From Amyelois transitella (Eukaryota > Arthropoda > Insecta > Lepidoptera > Pyralidae), in the NCBI RefSeq assembly GCF_032362555.1, contig NC_083519.1, positions 2,373,501 through 2,437,500 of the forward strand: 64,000 nt of DNA, in the 5' to 3' direction. Numbering within the stretch: position 1 is the stretch's first letter; the number at the start of each line of letters is the position of its first letter. The notes under the pieces were generated by a model. It was not told where the DNA came from and did not search any database. It worked only from the letters and a program-made list of their open reading frames with translations. This document shows, one piece after another, positions 43,803 to 56,337 of this stretch. Both the position numbers and the translations under genes were made by a program.

Positions 43803-44490
43803 TAAATTCACAAATCTTTTGCATTTAAGTAGTCAAGTCAATTCAAGTCTATGCCGAGGTGGACTCTAAACTATCCAAAGAATGGGTCGGTTTCCCATCT
43901 TATATAAACAACTTTTTTCAACAACTTATATTGTGACAGAAGATAATAATACAACACTATAAAAGGCATGATGACTTATTTTTGTTGTGGTGTTCAATTA
44001 TTTAGATTTAGTTCCACAACAACTAAAACATTTGTGAAATAAAGACATCAATAAAGGAAACACTGCTTGAAATATAGCGAAGTGCAAATTTATTGGGCGT
44101 GTCCGAAACACTATTTAAAAATTATAACTAAGTTTTTTTCGCTTTTCCAATAATTATCACTGATACTTATTCTTAAATAATTTTTGAAATGAACTTTCCC
44201 ACCGTATTTTGAATGAATTTAAAACATTTAGGGCGTCAAAATTATAACTAAAATTCAGATTATGTATTAAGTTTCGTGCATTCTATCATTTTATTATTAA
44301 CTAATTTATATTGTTTTACGATCTTGTGATCATTCGTTGTAAATATACACAACCCGTTCCTTAACAAGCTCTAAAATCACAAAATGCTGCGCACGAATGC
44401 CTTATTAGTTTTAGCGGCAAGTGAACTCCTTGTGGAGCACCACAACTTATACAAAGCGAATCCAACTTACATCCAAACAGATCTTAACGT
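43803..44490. other. Unannotated region
   Basis: AT-rich, no feature supported. Just beyond, 44,491-44,530 is a reversed Helitron 3' scrap (CTAGCGCAGCCCGCGGCTTT). Confidence 0.4.
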
Positions 44491-44689
44491 CTAGCGCAGC
44501 CCGCGGCTTTGTCTGAAAAACTACGAGAAGGAAATTTATAATAGCTCTGAATTAGTTTTAAGCTTATACAATATAAAATATTACAGACTGTGTGTCAAAA
44601 TAAACACTGCGATTTTGTGTTTTAATTTTTTATTTTAATTAACCTGATTTCTAGCGGCAAGTGAACTCCTTGTTAACTTATACAGAGCG

Positions 44690-44910
44690 AATCGGACCAC
44701 TCCATCTCGTTCCCATGGATTTTGTAAAAGGCGACTAAGGGATAGGCTTGTAAACTTGGGATTCTTCTTTTAGACGATGGGCTAGCAACCTGTCACTATT
44801 TGAATCTCAATTCCATCATAAAGCCAAACAGCTGAACGTGGCCTATCAGTCTTTTCAAGACTGTTGGCTCTGTCGAGCCCGCAAGGGATATAGACGTGAT
44901 TATACTTAGG
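44690..44910 (+). repeat. SINE-A copy
   Basis: Starts at GGACCACTCCATCTCG, head missing; tail not TATG-like. Confidence 0.8.
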
Positions 44911-45253
44911 TATAACTTAATAACAATTTCGAATAAGTTTTTAGCTTGTACAAGTTTAAATAGTAATGATTGTGTATCAAGCCAAAACGAATATAATCAT
45001 TAATCCACGGTGTTCATTACCCAAATTTTATGACAAAGTATTAATATTTACTTTCAATCAAACCGAGCTATAAATCCACCGATATGGAAATAAATACAGT
45101 AACTAGGTACCGTTGTATCCGATTGGTGGATCTCTGTTGTTATTTTACCGGGGCCGGCGCAGCGCTGATCTTGCAGATTTACCTTACAATGCATTATTTT
45201 TATTATCCGCCTGTCACACCGACCTGGGCGAAATATGAAGTTATTTATAATTT

Positions 45254-45530
45254 ATGCCGTGTCGTACCCGGCACCAATAGAAAAAAGGAATAGGACCACT
45301 CCACATCCATGGGAGAGAGATCTCTCCAATGGATGTCGTAAAAGGCGACTAAGAGGTAGGTCTATAAACTTGGGATTCTTCTTTTAGGCGATGGGCTAGC
45401 AACCTGTCACTATTTGAATCTCAATTCTATCTTAAAGCCAAATAGCTGAACGTGGCCTATCAGTCTTTTCAAGACTGTTGGCTCTGTTTACCCCGCAAGG
45501 GATATAGACGTGATCATATGTATGTATTAT
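45254..45530 (+). repeat. SINE-A copy with internal duplication
   Basis: Head TGCCGTGTCGTACCCGGCAC; the segment around CCATGGGAGAGAGATCTCTC is a small palindromic rearrangement of the usual TCTCTTTCCCATGG. Confidence 0.8.
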
Positions 45531-45724
45531 GGATATTGAAACAACTTGTATATTTACAGACCGATCACTTTGACTCATCTCATCAAATTGACTTATTGTT
45601 TCAGTCATAATATATTCTATGTACAAAAAACTTTCCTATTGTCGAATGATTTCATCTTAACAAAACTAAGTGCTGCACATATGGACAGACTTGCATTATT
45701 ATTATATTCTTTCTAATAACACAG

Positions 45725-45908
45725 TCGTCGGCTCTGTCTACCCCGCAAGGGATATGGACGTGATTATACATATGTTATGCGTAAATTTATGTAAAATAAA
45801 GATATAACAAACCAACAAACGAAATATGGACACGGTGTAACAGTCAGACAGGTTTGTGTACCTGTCGGCTCTGTCTACCCCGCAAGTGATATGAACGTGA
45901 TTATATAA
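45725..45908 (+). repeat. Two SINE-A tail pieces inside a duplicated segment
   Basis: GGCTCTGTCTACCCCGCAAG appears at 45,730 and 45,868; the DNA behind each (AACAAAC...GAAATATGGACACGGTGTAACAGTCAGACAGG type, 45,810 and 45,915) is also repeated, so a 110-140-bp unit has duplicated. Confidence 0.65.
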
Positions 45909-46262
45909 AGATATACGAACAAATAAACTAAATATCGACACGGTGTAACAGTCAGACAGGCTTGTGTACTGACCCAGAGCAAAATAACTTTCCATCTGAC
46001 AAACAACACGATCATTGGGCTGTAATATCGGAAAAAGGCAACTGTGCATGTTCTAATAGTTACGAACAAAATAGTTGATTCTCTGTTTACATACATTTTC
46101 AAACAAAAAGGTTAACCGACTTTTGAAAACGGAACGTTATTATTTATTTGGTTTTGACTCTATGTACATACTTTTGACGATGTGATTTTGTTTTGATTGT
46201 TTTAAAAAAAGGAGGTTTTTAATTATACTATGCGGAGTGATAATACAAGAGAGATATAAAAG

Positions 46263-46345
46263 TTAGCATTCAGAGATTGTGGCAAGTGGGAATATGTAGT
46301 CTCTGCCTACCCCTCCGGGAAATGGCGTGATTTAATGTATGTATA
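46263..46345 (+). repeat. RTE tail fragment
   Basis: CAGAGATTGTGGCAAGTGGG to ATGGCGTGATTTAATGTATG. Confidence 0.7.
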
Positions 46346-46426
46346 CTGTGTCATTCTAAGACTGTTTGCTTTCAAATTGTGTTGGTACATAAATTAAATG
46401 ATATTGTCACTAACTTTATTATATGC

Positions 46427-46640
46427 AGTGTGGTTCCCGGCACTAATTAAAAAGAATTGGACCACTACATCCTTTTCTAAAATATTAGAATAGATTCTTC
46501 TTTTAGGCGATAGGCTAACAACCTGTCACTATTTGAATTTCAATTCTATTAAGCCTAACAGCTGAACGTGGCCTATCAGTCTTTTCAAAACTGTTGGCTC
46601 AGTCTACCCCGCAAGGGATGAATATATGTATGTATGTTTG
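46427..46640 (+). repeat. SINE-A copy, internally shortened
   Basis: Head GTGTGGTTCCCGGCAC, then most of the GTCGTAAAAGG block is missing. Confidence 0.75.
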
Positions 46641-46995
46641 TAATATGTGACAAATATTTCCTCACATCGACATCTATTTCAAAGCTTAGAAATACTCAAC
46701 ATAACACTTGTGCTTCTGAATTATTGTTTTAAATTATATTAGCTCTGTCTACCCCTATGTGACGCATAACAACATCATGCGTAAAATAAAAAATCTTCTT
46801 TATACCCACAGACAGACAAACAGGAGTGGATTTTAGAACAAAAACTCCACTAAAGCATGCGAGATAACAACTTGGTCCTGGATATCAAAAAGAGCCCAGG
46901 CGTCATAGACATAATATAGAATTAAGAGGCTGGATTTTCGGTAATTAATACTATTTATAATTGCTATAATTGCACTAGTAAAGAAGATAGAATAA

Positions 46996-47088
46996 GTAAG
47001 TAAGCCAAACAGCTGAACGTGGCCTATCAGTATTTTCAAGACTTTGTCTACCCCGCAAGGGATATAGACGTGATTATATGTATGTAAA
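46996..47088 (+). repeat. SINE-A fragment
   Basis: AAGCCAAACAGCTGAACGTG to ATATGTATG. Confidence 0.7.
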
Positions 47089-47559
47089 GAGGATACAACT
47101 GGAACCAGAGGGATTGTGATAATAATTTTGGTAAAATAACGCATGAATCTTGTATTTTCTTTTAACATAACATGTTATATTATCACTATCAAAATTCAAA
47201 AATTAATCACTATATACATAAATTAACCCGGTTTTTTTTCTACATCCGTCCTTAAATCCGTGTTAAAACGATCTAACGTCACATCTATTACATATTAGAA
47301 GTCTTAGCGGAGCCCCATAGTCCTCTCGAGGGAATTATTTCTCAATCGTGCCTCCTCATGAATACGTAAAGGTATTTCTCTCATCAAAAATGAATTTGTA
47401 TTTTTCGCCTTGTACGCTCACAATGTGTATCGATTTAACGACTACACTCTTGTCTACTTCGTGTCTTTTATTTTTTCAAGTTGTCTTTTGTTTAGTAAAC
47501 TTCTTTTGTCTGTCTTTTCTCTAGTTTTGTACTATTACTTTTTACCGCTTTAAAAAAGA

Positions 47560-47812
47560 AAGTGCCATGTGGTTCCCGGCACCAATAGAAAAAAGAATAG
47601 GACCACTCCATCTCTCTCCCATGGATGTCGTAAGGCGACTAAAGGATAGGCTTATATACTTGGGATTCTTCTTTTAGGCGATGGGTTAGCAACCTGTCAC
47701 TATTTGAATCTCAATTCTATGATCAAACCAAACAGCGAAACGTGGTGTTTCAGTCTTTTGAAGACTGTTGGCTCTGTCTACCCCGTAAGAGATATAGACG
47801 TGATTAAATGGT
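47560..47812 (+). repeat. SINE-A copy, full
   Basis: Head intact; tail reduced to one ATGG. Confidence 0.8.
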
Positions 47813-50194
47813 ATTTATGCTTTGTTTAAACGTAGTCCAACGCATTACCCTCACGGCGTCCAGAAATGCCGACAAATTCTTTACGACCACCATTTAAAGC
47901 TTCCATCGCTTAAAGCACGAAAATACAGCGCGTTCATGCTTTATTTCTACGCAGGGTTATCCCCAAATTCTCTGTACAATTTCGCCGCTTCAGAACTGGC
48001 GTCTCCCATGTATGGAAACAAACGGTTCGTACGTGTTTTGCTTACAGTTTCGACGTACGAATGTTTGGATGAGGTATTGTTGGTAGGTATAGTATATCGT
48101 AAATCGTAACCATTCTGCCGTGTGGTTTTAGCGAGCGCCTTCGATTTTCATGAAAAGAATTCTTCTTTTGGCTCTGTCTACCCCGTAAGTGATATAAACG
48201 TGATTTTAGCATGTGTGCATGTAAGTTATGTATTACAACTATAATGAATGAAATAATTGACCGAGAGAGGGACTTTACTTGGGACGAATTAACATTTTTT
48301 ATATCTATGAGTATACATACATATAAACACGTCCTTATCCCTTGCGGGGTAAACAAAGCCAACAGTCGTATGTATGTTTAACTCGATAACTTTCGAACCG
48401 TAGATCTGATTATGATGAAATTTAAATTATAAATAAAATAGAATATATCAATAGAATTTTTAAGTACTTACATGGTGCATAAAAACTGATAGAACAACTA
48501 TGGGACGTTTCATATTGTGATTATTAACTAAGTTTTTAGCAAGGCCTTTTTTGTTATAGGCCCTTTTCGTCTTGGGTTATTCAAAGCTTATTATTATTTA
48601 TATAAAGCTACTAATACTATATAATCCTTTGTTGTTTTTTTTTAATTTATTTTGTTGTCATATCCACATTTCTCTGCTCCCAGTTCTCGGGCGACCAAGT
48701 AAGTTGATCGCACACGCAAACCCAAGAGCTTGTTTAGACTATTGCATGTAACAACCTATTTATAACTCGCCTCTTAAGAATTCAACGCAGGCTCACCAAA
48801 TTTTATAACGCAAAAACGCGCAAGTGGAATAATTTTTCACAATATGAAAAAATGGCGGCGTGATTTAACGTTTTATTTTCCTTTGTTTTGTATCTACTTT
48901 ATTTGATTATGTATTTTTTTATGCATATGCGCATAAAATTGTTAAAAAAATGGTTTTTTTTTTATTAATTTATAATCTATTCTTTGATTGAATTGTGAAT
49001 GAGAGATCTTTCTAAGAGGCTTACAGATATCTGAGTCTTAGCCTAATTCTAACAGTGAATGTTACTAAAATAATGTTAAATGTAGTATTATGTACGTAAT
49101 GGATGTGTTTTACTAAGAATATTGTAACTTATTAAGCTTATTTTGAATTCTTCGCGTACAGAAATAATCCAAACAAAGTTATCGTTCATTTTATCAACGA
49201 GTGCATCTTTTTATTTATGGCGTGCCAAGTTCCAAAACATGAAGTTTAAAACTAAGAAATATTATTTTAAAAACTCGCCACGTTCCAAGTTTGAACTAAG
49301 AAATCAAAATGTTCTAAAAATATGGGAGCAAATTTAAAAATATTCTTCGAAATATATTCATAAAATCCAGCCAGTGTATCACCTCGGTAGCGGGCTGAAC
49401 AATTTAACTTTTTAATGGTGCTGTAAATCGCCCGGAACCAACATCGTGACGGACGAGTTTTCGAACATGCAGTTTGTATACTGACATACTCTAAGATTGC
49501 TTGGGAACTGATGAAAGTAGTATGTATGAGACCTTATATTGTCAGTGATTTCGTAAAATCAGCAAAGATTTTCAATAGCGCAACCAATCGCGGCCAAAGT
49601 TCGCGTTATTTTCAGAGTTAGTGTTTGGAGACTATTTGAGGCACTACAAAGTTGAAACATAGTAGATTATTTTGTTAACGAAAAATATAATTTTAAAACA
49701 AATTGCATGTCCCCATGTCCCGTACATATTTACTTCTAGAAATGTTGGCTTCATAGGAGCTAAGTTCCACGCTAAGATAAAATATGAAAAAACACTACGG
49801 CCATTCTAAATTCAAATTTCACGAAAACGACAATTTGAAAGTGACGTGAGAAGGTAAGTTCTCATTTGTCAGAACATCCCACGTTCGCGTTACCAAATTT
49901 GTAATCAAAGTTTACCGTAGAGTTCGTTAGAGGTGGCGAACCCTTGCAATTTAACGGGAGCAGGTGACAAATGTACGAGATGATGGCCGAGACACATGTG
50001 GGAAGCGGGGAATACTTTCATATTTACATATCTCTCTCTCTCTCTCATCTTTGCGCATTTCGCTTGTACCCTCTACCATACCATAGTAGGTCCGCTTTCC
50101 AACATATACCTATCTTTCTTTGTCCGGTCTTCAGTTTTCAGATCTTTGGCACACGTAATATCATCTTTGAGGACGTCAAGCCTGGGTTGCCATT
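47813..50194. other. Largest stretch with little recognised
   Basis: Only SINE-A scraps at 48,166-48,215 (+) and 48,310-48,370 (-). ORFs here are short, with no recognisable protein. No tRNA or other RNA gene seen. Confidence 0.4.
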
Positions 50195-50425
50195 CAAATT
50201 TACATTATATAGGCCTAGACTAATGTGTCTTGATGAAATTAAGGACGTCCTGGCAAAGGTTCAAAGGTCAAGAGTACCCGAAACCGCCGAGCTTCCATGA
50301 AGAAAGTTATGAATGGGGATGATGCGAAAGAAGCATGCCGAGATCATGGCAAGTGGAAAGATGTAGTCTCTGCCTACCCCTCCGGGAAAAAGGCGTGATT
50401 TTATGTATACCTATGTGTATATATT
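50195..50425 (+). repeat. RTE tail, longer copy
   Basis: Covers about 65 codons before the stop (YIGLDCVLMKLRTSWQ-like start, decayed) and GGCGTGATTTTATG. Single-base losses break the frame. Confidence 0.75.
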
Positions 50426-50833
50426 TATACTTATCTTGAACTCTGAAAATCAAAGCTTCCATCATAAAACTCATCAATATCTACTTATAAGCGTTAAGAA
50501 CAGAGAGGGATATAGGGTACTTTTCACGCGGACGAAGCGGCAAGTTGCAACTTAACTTCCAAAGGTACTTAGTCTGTCTGTTTATGTATTGATTTTGATA
50601 GAGATTTATATGAATGTACTTTAGATACTTTGACGTCTGTTGTGATAATTTACACGGGAACAGGAATAATGGGAATTTTATTTCAACACGCGTCACACGT
50701 CGTCTAAGATCCGCTTTATCCGCAGTTCGCGGATAAAGCGGATCGTTAAGGTTAAGGTTTAGGTTAAGGTTCAAATTTTTTGCTAAACAAAATAATTATT
50801 TTATTTCCAAATATTCTATTTCAAATGTACCAT

Positions 50834-50866
50834 TTCTTTTTTTTTTGGGGGGAGGGGGGGGGGGAA
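50834..50866 (+). repeat. Poly(T)/poly(G) tract
   Basis: A run of 11-12 T directly followed by G6-A-G11. Such a tract can form triplex or G-quadruplex structures and is prone to slippage. Confidence 0.85.
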
Positions 50867-51051
50867 ACTCAGTAATAACTATAATCCTTTGTTCACTTGT
50901 GACTTGCGCCGTCTCAACTGACTTGGCAGACTGCAAACAGGTGGCTGTAATACAAAGCCTCAACACTGTTTTGGATGCAACAATTGCATTGAAATAAGCT
51001 TTCAACGGTCTGTTTATGTTACCACGAATAAGATAAAGTCCTTGTTATAAA

Positions 51052-51240
51052 TTCTCCACCTACCCTTCCGGGAAAGAGGCGTGATTAATGTATGTATGTA
51101 TTTCATATATGTATGTATGTATTTCATGTATGTATGTATGTATGTATTTCATATATGTATGTATGTATTTTATGTATGTATGTATGTATTTCATATATGT
51201 ATGTATGTATTTCATATACATACGTATGTATGTATTTCAT
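51052..51240 (+). repeat. RTE tail grown into a TATG microsatellite
   Basis: Only 35 bases of RTE end remain (CTACCCTTCCGGGAAAGAGG), followed by about 150 bases of (TATG)n broken by TTTCATA spacers, giving a higher-order unit of roughly 32-36 bases. Confidence 0.8.
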
Positions 51241-51297
51241 TACTATCCATCCCCCTCAACTTCACAGGCATGAGTATTAAGAGTATATTGATATTGA

Positions 51298-51430
51298 CGT
51301 GCCGCTCCATCTCTTTCCCGTGAATGTCGTGAAAGGGGACTAAGGGATAGGCTTAAAACTTAGGATTCTTCTTTTAGGCGGTAGGCTAGGCTAGCAACCT
51401 GTCACTATTTGAATCTCATTTCTATTATAT
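51298..51430 (+). repeat. SINE-A fragment
   Basis: Middle part only; followed by a short inverted piece (AATCTCATTTCTATTATATT / AATAATGGAAATGAGATT). Confidence 0.7.
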
Positions 51431-51507
51431 TAATAATGGAAATGAGATTCAATTGGATTGCTATTTATTGGATTACCAAACAACTAAACGTGGCCTATGG
51501 ATATCTC

Positions 51508-51570
51508 GTAACATAAGTTTCAGGCTATCTTAATCTGTACAATTTGTCTCGTATATATATATTTATTTCA
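51508..51570 (+). repeat. SINE-D 3' scrap
   Basis: ATCTCGTAACATAAGTTTCA to CAATTTGTCTCGTATATA. Confidence 0.6.
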
Positions 51571-51717
51571 TGCCATCACAAAATGCTCATCAGGATGGAC
51601 TATTCTGCTAAGGTTCTTCCATATTTCCTATTATTTAGCTGGTCAATACAGGTTCTTTATCAGGTATTCTAGTTGCCAATATTAATTGAACTGAAAATCT
51701 GAACCAATATATATGAT

Positions 51718-51990
51718 TGGTGCCGTGCGGTTCCCGGCACCAATACAAAAAACAATAGGACCACTCCATCTCTTTCCCATGGCTATCGTAAAAGGCCACT
51801 AAGGGATAGGCTTACAAACTTGGGATTCTTTTGTAGGCGATGGGCTAGCAACCTGTCACTATTTGAATCTCAATTCAATCATCAAGCCAAATAGCTGAAC
51901 GCGGCCATTCAATCTTTTCAAGACTATTGGCTCTGTCTACCCCGCAAGGGATATATACGTGACCATATGTATGTATGTATGTATATATAT
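51718..51990 (+). repeat. SINE-A copy, full
   Basis: Close to consensus, (TATG)4 tail; one of the youngest-looking copies. Confidence 0.85.
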
Positions 51991-52391
51991 GAAGTCGAAA
52001 CGTCATTCAATTGCTGAATTGTTTTCCCCTTTGACTCATTACTCCACTCTTAATTTTCAACTCATTGGTTTGTTTCCAATGAAAATAATTAATTAATTGC
52101 GCTTGAATTACTTTTGCTACCAATCCAATACATTTTAACGGTATGCCCGCAATTCTGAATGTAAGTTTTAATATTATTTCAATCTCGATTGTCTGACAGA
52201 AAACAAAAAGCTTGGTCACTGCACTCCACTTGATTTGCATTAAACACGAAGAATAAGTGAAAGTGTAGAAGTTAAATTAATTTCGTGTAACAACTAGTTT
52301 TTATCCGCTTCGCTACATTTAGCACCATCTATAAAAAAATACCAATAACACCAACTAACAGAAATGCGACAAAATTTGCAAGTTCTAAAAG

Positions 52392-52735
52392 CATAAGTAC
52401 CAAGTGTTAGTATCAAGTGTAAGTACTAAGTGTATGTACCAGGTGTAAGTACCAAGTGTAAGTACCATGTGTAAGTACCAAGTGTAAGTACCAAGTGTAA
52501 GTACCATGTGTAAGTACCAAGTGTAAGTACCAAGTGTAAGTATCAAGTGTAAGTACCAAGTGTAAGTACCAAGTGTAAGTACCAAGCGTAAGTACCAAAT
52601 ATGAGTATTAATTGTAAGTACCTAGTGTGTAGCTGAACGTGGCCTTTCAGTCTTTTCAAGACTGTTGGCTCTGTCTACCCCGCAAGGGATAAAGACGTGA
52701 CCATATTTATGTATGTACCTAGTGTAAGTACGTTC
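52392..52735 (+). repeat. 13-bp minisatellite split by a SINE-A insertion
   Basis: About 17 tandem copies of AAGTACCAAGTGT (variants ATCAAG, CCATG, CTAAG) from 52,392 to 52,628. A 5'-truncated SINE-A (52,628-52,714) then interrupts, and the array resumes for one unit. GTACCTAGTGT stands on both sides of the SINE (52,618-52,628; 52,715-52,725) as an 11-bp target duplication. Confidence 0.85.
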
Positions 52736-53554
52736 AGCGGTATGGCTTTATGATGGAATTGATATGAAAATCCTTTACAAAAATAAATAAATTAGAAAAA
52801 AAAGAGAACCTTAGTTTTATACTATCTCTTTATCGTACATTAATCCGTTCTCAGCAAAATGTCCGGAAATTCTACAAAATGCGGGCGCACTATTGTCAGG
52901 ATTTATGTGTCTGAAACAATTAAGTAGTAATTTGCTAATTTTAACTATGAACATGGAATTTATTTGGTGCTCTCTACTGTTTAACGTTTATTTAGTTTCG
53001 GTACTATGTAATCAATGTTTATATAGCGAACATATACATACATATAAAATATATTTTTTAAACATTTTGACGAAGCATGTTGTAGATATTTTTTGTCTGT
53101 AATTTTTTGACAAAGCGTGTTGCTGATGAATATCTGTTGGTATTTGACGAAACATGATTCTGATAATACCTATTGTACTGTTTTTAAAGTATTTATTAAC
53201 AAGTACTTACTTTAATATTTTTAATAATAATAAAAAAAGAGAAAAAAAATCGTTATTATTTATAAATTGTGTAGCCCCTGGAAATCGTTTGCCAGCGGCA
53301 ATGTGCCCAGAAAGCTGTTGCATTCCCATGAGCACATACATACATATAGGTATCACTTATGTCAATATAGCCAACAGTCTCGATATGACTAAGGTTCTAA
53401 GGTGACTTGCATAATGGCGGAATTGAGATTCAGCAAATGACAGTTTACTAGCCCTTGACGAAAAGAAAATTCTGAAATGATTATGTGAGAGAAATATTAG
53501 AACGTTTATTAATTTATTTAAAACTTTATTGCACAAAATAAATGTACATTAGGT

Positions 53555-53742
53555 TTTTATACATACATACATACATACCGTCACGTCTATATCCCTTGCG
53601 GGGTAGACAGAGCCAACAGTCCTGAAAAGACTGAATGGCCACGTTCAGCTATTTGGCTTAACGATAGAATTGAGATTCAACTAGTGACAGGTTGCTAGCC
53701 CATCGCCTAAAAAAAGAATCCCAAGTTTGTAAGCCTATCCCT
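53555..53742 (-). repeat. SINE-A copy, head missing
   Basis: (CATA)4 tail at 53,560-53,577; cut off at AAGCCTATCCCTAG. Confidence 0.8.
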
Positions 53743-54530
53743 AGGTTTTTATTGCCGCGAAAATTCAGCCAACAAATCCTTAACCACGGCCGCATCCTAA
53801 ATATACAATTTTAACAAACATTACTTGTTAATTAGAAAAGTATATAACATCCATTATTAATCACTAATCGAACCCAAGACCATGATGCAAGATTAACCAC
53901 CATGCCACAAGAGTCGACAATAAAAGCACCTTTTCAAAAAAGAGGGTACATGTAATGTGTACCTTCTTAAATGGTTTCTGAGTATCAGCGCAAATATATC
54001 AGGGCAAGCTTTTAGGGTATTTGAATAAAGGCAGGGCGAGACTAGGTATAGGATACGATGTACATCTATGATAAAAAGAAGATAAAAATCTTGTTTTTTT
54101 TTATTTCCTACACAAACACAAAAAACTACCATCTAGGTAGTTTTTTTGTGCGAATTTTGTGTATTATATTAATCTCATTATGTTCTGTAAACGCAAATGC
54201 ATAATTATTTATTTATTAATTGAAAACCAGTCATATTTACTTAATCTAATTTATTTTAAGAAAATTTGTGACTTTAAACATTTTCTATTAAATTTTCTAT
54301 ATTAAAATAAAATAAAATTCTACTGCCCTACAGAAATGAGTAAGCGTAAATACTGAACAAGAAAACAATACACTTTTTAGCTTTCTCGACTAAACACAAT
54401 TTCGTTTTTCATCAACGCCCGAAATGTATTGACCCGAATAGTTTTACACCAAACTAAAGAGATAACTAATTCCAAAAGTGGGTAAATGCAAGTCACCGGC
54501 TAATACACCGACACAGGCTAAATTCTTAAC
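53743..54530. other. Unannotated region with one fold-back
   Basis: Holds a fold-back at 54,117-54,150 (AAAACTACC / GGTAGTTTT). Otherwise nothing recognised. Confidence 0.4.
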
Positions 54531-54566
54531 GGTCGCCATCTTGGAACGCCTAATTACAAAACTGTC

Positions 54567-54665
54567 ATGGCGGCGAAGACCCGCATTCCGCCGCTCACAA
54601 GATTTAAACTGAATGCCTGGATGCCACCCTGTGTCTTAAACGTCAGGGGGCAATCCGCCTTTTGA
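54567..54665 (+). other. Possible small ORF (32 aa) in a CpG-rich patch
   Basis: ATG GCG GCG AAG opens a 32-codon frame rich in CpG (MAAKTRIPPLTRFKLNAW...), inside the only strongly CpG-rich patch of this half. GCCATCTTGG (54,535) and ATGGCGGC flank its start. No known family; it may be a non-coding promoter-like segment. Confidence 0.2.
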
Positions 54666-54920
54666 GGTGACGCATCCGAGGAATTTGCTGAAGCATTTTG
54701 TCTTTTTTATTTTAATTACATTGTATAAAGTTTATAATTTTTTATACAATTATTTTATAGCATAATCGATACCCACTTTTATTTTCCCCTGTAACATACA
54801 TAAGTGCGTAGTGACCTAGTTGGTCTCTTTTCTGTAATGTCTAAGAAAAGAAATAGAAAATCACTTTATGATCAAGCGATTCCCTTATATTAGACCAAAA
54901 CCTAATCAATATATTTTGAA

Positions 54921-55146
54921 TCCACGGGACAGATTACACAGATTGAGTTAGTCTCGAAGTAAGTTCGAGACCTGTGTTCAACCCAACGTTACTATAATAA
55001 TATATAAAACAATTCTTATCAATACAAAAAGCCAAGTCAGCCAGTCAGTCAGAGAAAATTCATTACTCATATGTCCTGACCGGGATTCCAACCCGGGACC
55101 TCCGATGTCACAGACAAGCGCACGACCACTGCGCATCAGAGGCCGT
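54921..55146 (-). repeat. SINE-D copy, diverged but full
   Basis: tRNA-like head GGGATTCCAACCCGGGACCT on + strand; internal losses in the body. Confidence 0.75.
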
Positions 55147-55689
55147 TATTGTTATACAAAATGAAAGTGCTTACTCTTTTAGTCAACTTCTTACTAGAGT
55201 AAATGTGCTTACCTATTTCCTTAATCGCCTTTGTACAAATGCACAAAAAAAGTATGTCAATAAAATAGAAAAAGTATGACACACACAAAAAAAGTATGAC
55301 AATAAAAGTCGAGCACACTTTAAAGTGGCGAAAACCTTACGGCGCCTTTGCTCTGCGTTTACGAGTATAAATCAGAAATCAAACGGGGCCGAATCTTTAT
55401 TTTTTCACATCATCCAAATGCGATGTGCATTACTGAAATTGCATCGGATTGAAGCAATTCACTCGAATTTCACAAATGTACCGGTATTTAATAAAAACGG
55501 ACAAGCCCGAGTCGTAATTTTGGCTTAATTTCCTTTTTGAAATTTTTCGTTATTTATTCTATTTTTTATTTGAAACTTTGTTCGCGTAGATATTGCAGAA
55601 ACACTCTTATGTCTCGTAATTATTTATTATAACTATAAAAAAGAAGGAAATGTCAAAAATAAGACGTGTAATCGGAAATATGATACTGG

Positions 55690-55905
55690 CTCGATCGCCA
55701 CAAAGGGAAGATCTTCCACCAGGCTAGGTGTGGGAACCGCGGCTCTGACGGTGTTGAGTGTGAAGTTGCATTTTATCTCCAATCCGTGAAATCTTGCTTG
55801 CGCGATTTAGCTTTAGAGCCGCGCCGTTTTAGGCTCGGAGCGTGTGACATTTGATGAAATCTTTGCTATTGGTTGAGCCCTCGTAGTACCAACGTGCTAC
55901 GAACT
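55690..55905 (+). repeat. CCAAT-containing segment, copy X
   Basis: CGCCACAAAGGGAAGATCTT, CGTGAAATCTT and ATTGGTTGAGCCC match the reverse strand of 61,085-61,280. In X about 75 extra bases (GCTTGCGCG...CATTT) sit between two similar GTGAAATCTT/GATGAAATCTT pieces. Confidence 0.65.
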
Positions 55906-56337
55906 GCTACGATTTTTGCTATTAGAACACATTTGAAAAATGGCAATATTATATCTTTCTGAGGTAAAATATTGTTTATGTTTCTTTTTTAACACAGTAT
56001 TTTTTATTCACCACTGTCCTAAGGTCCAGTGGTTAAGGTGTGGCTTACTTACTAGGTCGGAGATTCAAATTTTTTCCATATTATTTTGATTTTAATTAAA
56101 TTCGTTTCCCATATAGCCTCACTGGAAAACATCCAAAATTTAAACGTGAGGTGATTGCACAGCATTATTTAAAGTCAGTTCATTGTTATTCAGAGAAATA
56201 GACTGCTTACTGAAATTTACGATTTTCGATACTACGAAAACTACTCCCGTCTGACCTTCTAATTTGACCACGGCTTAGATTATCGATGGTCGCATTGGCA
56301 AAAGTATTAAAGTTATTGTAACATACATAACATAACA

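Noticed and set aside
52385-52598. Two periodic ORFs (TWYLHLV repeats)
   Set aside because: A 13-bp minisatellite without stops gives 13-residue periodic frames on any strand; there is no start context or domain.
55325-55528. 67-codon ORF beginning MAKTLRRL
   Set aside because: No recognisable domain, no splice partner and no coding bias that I can judge; likely chance.
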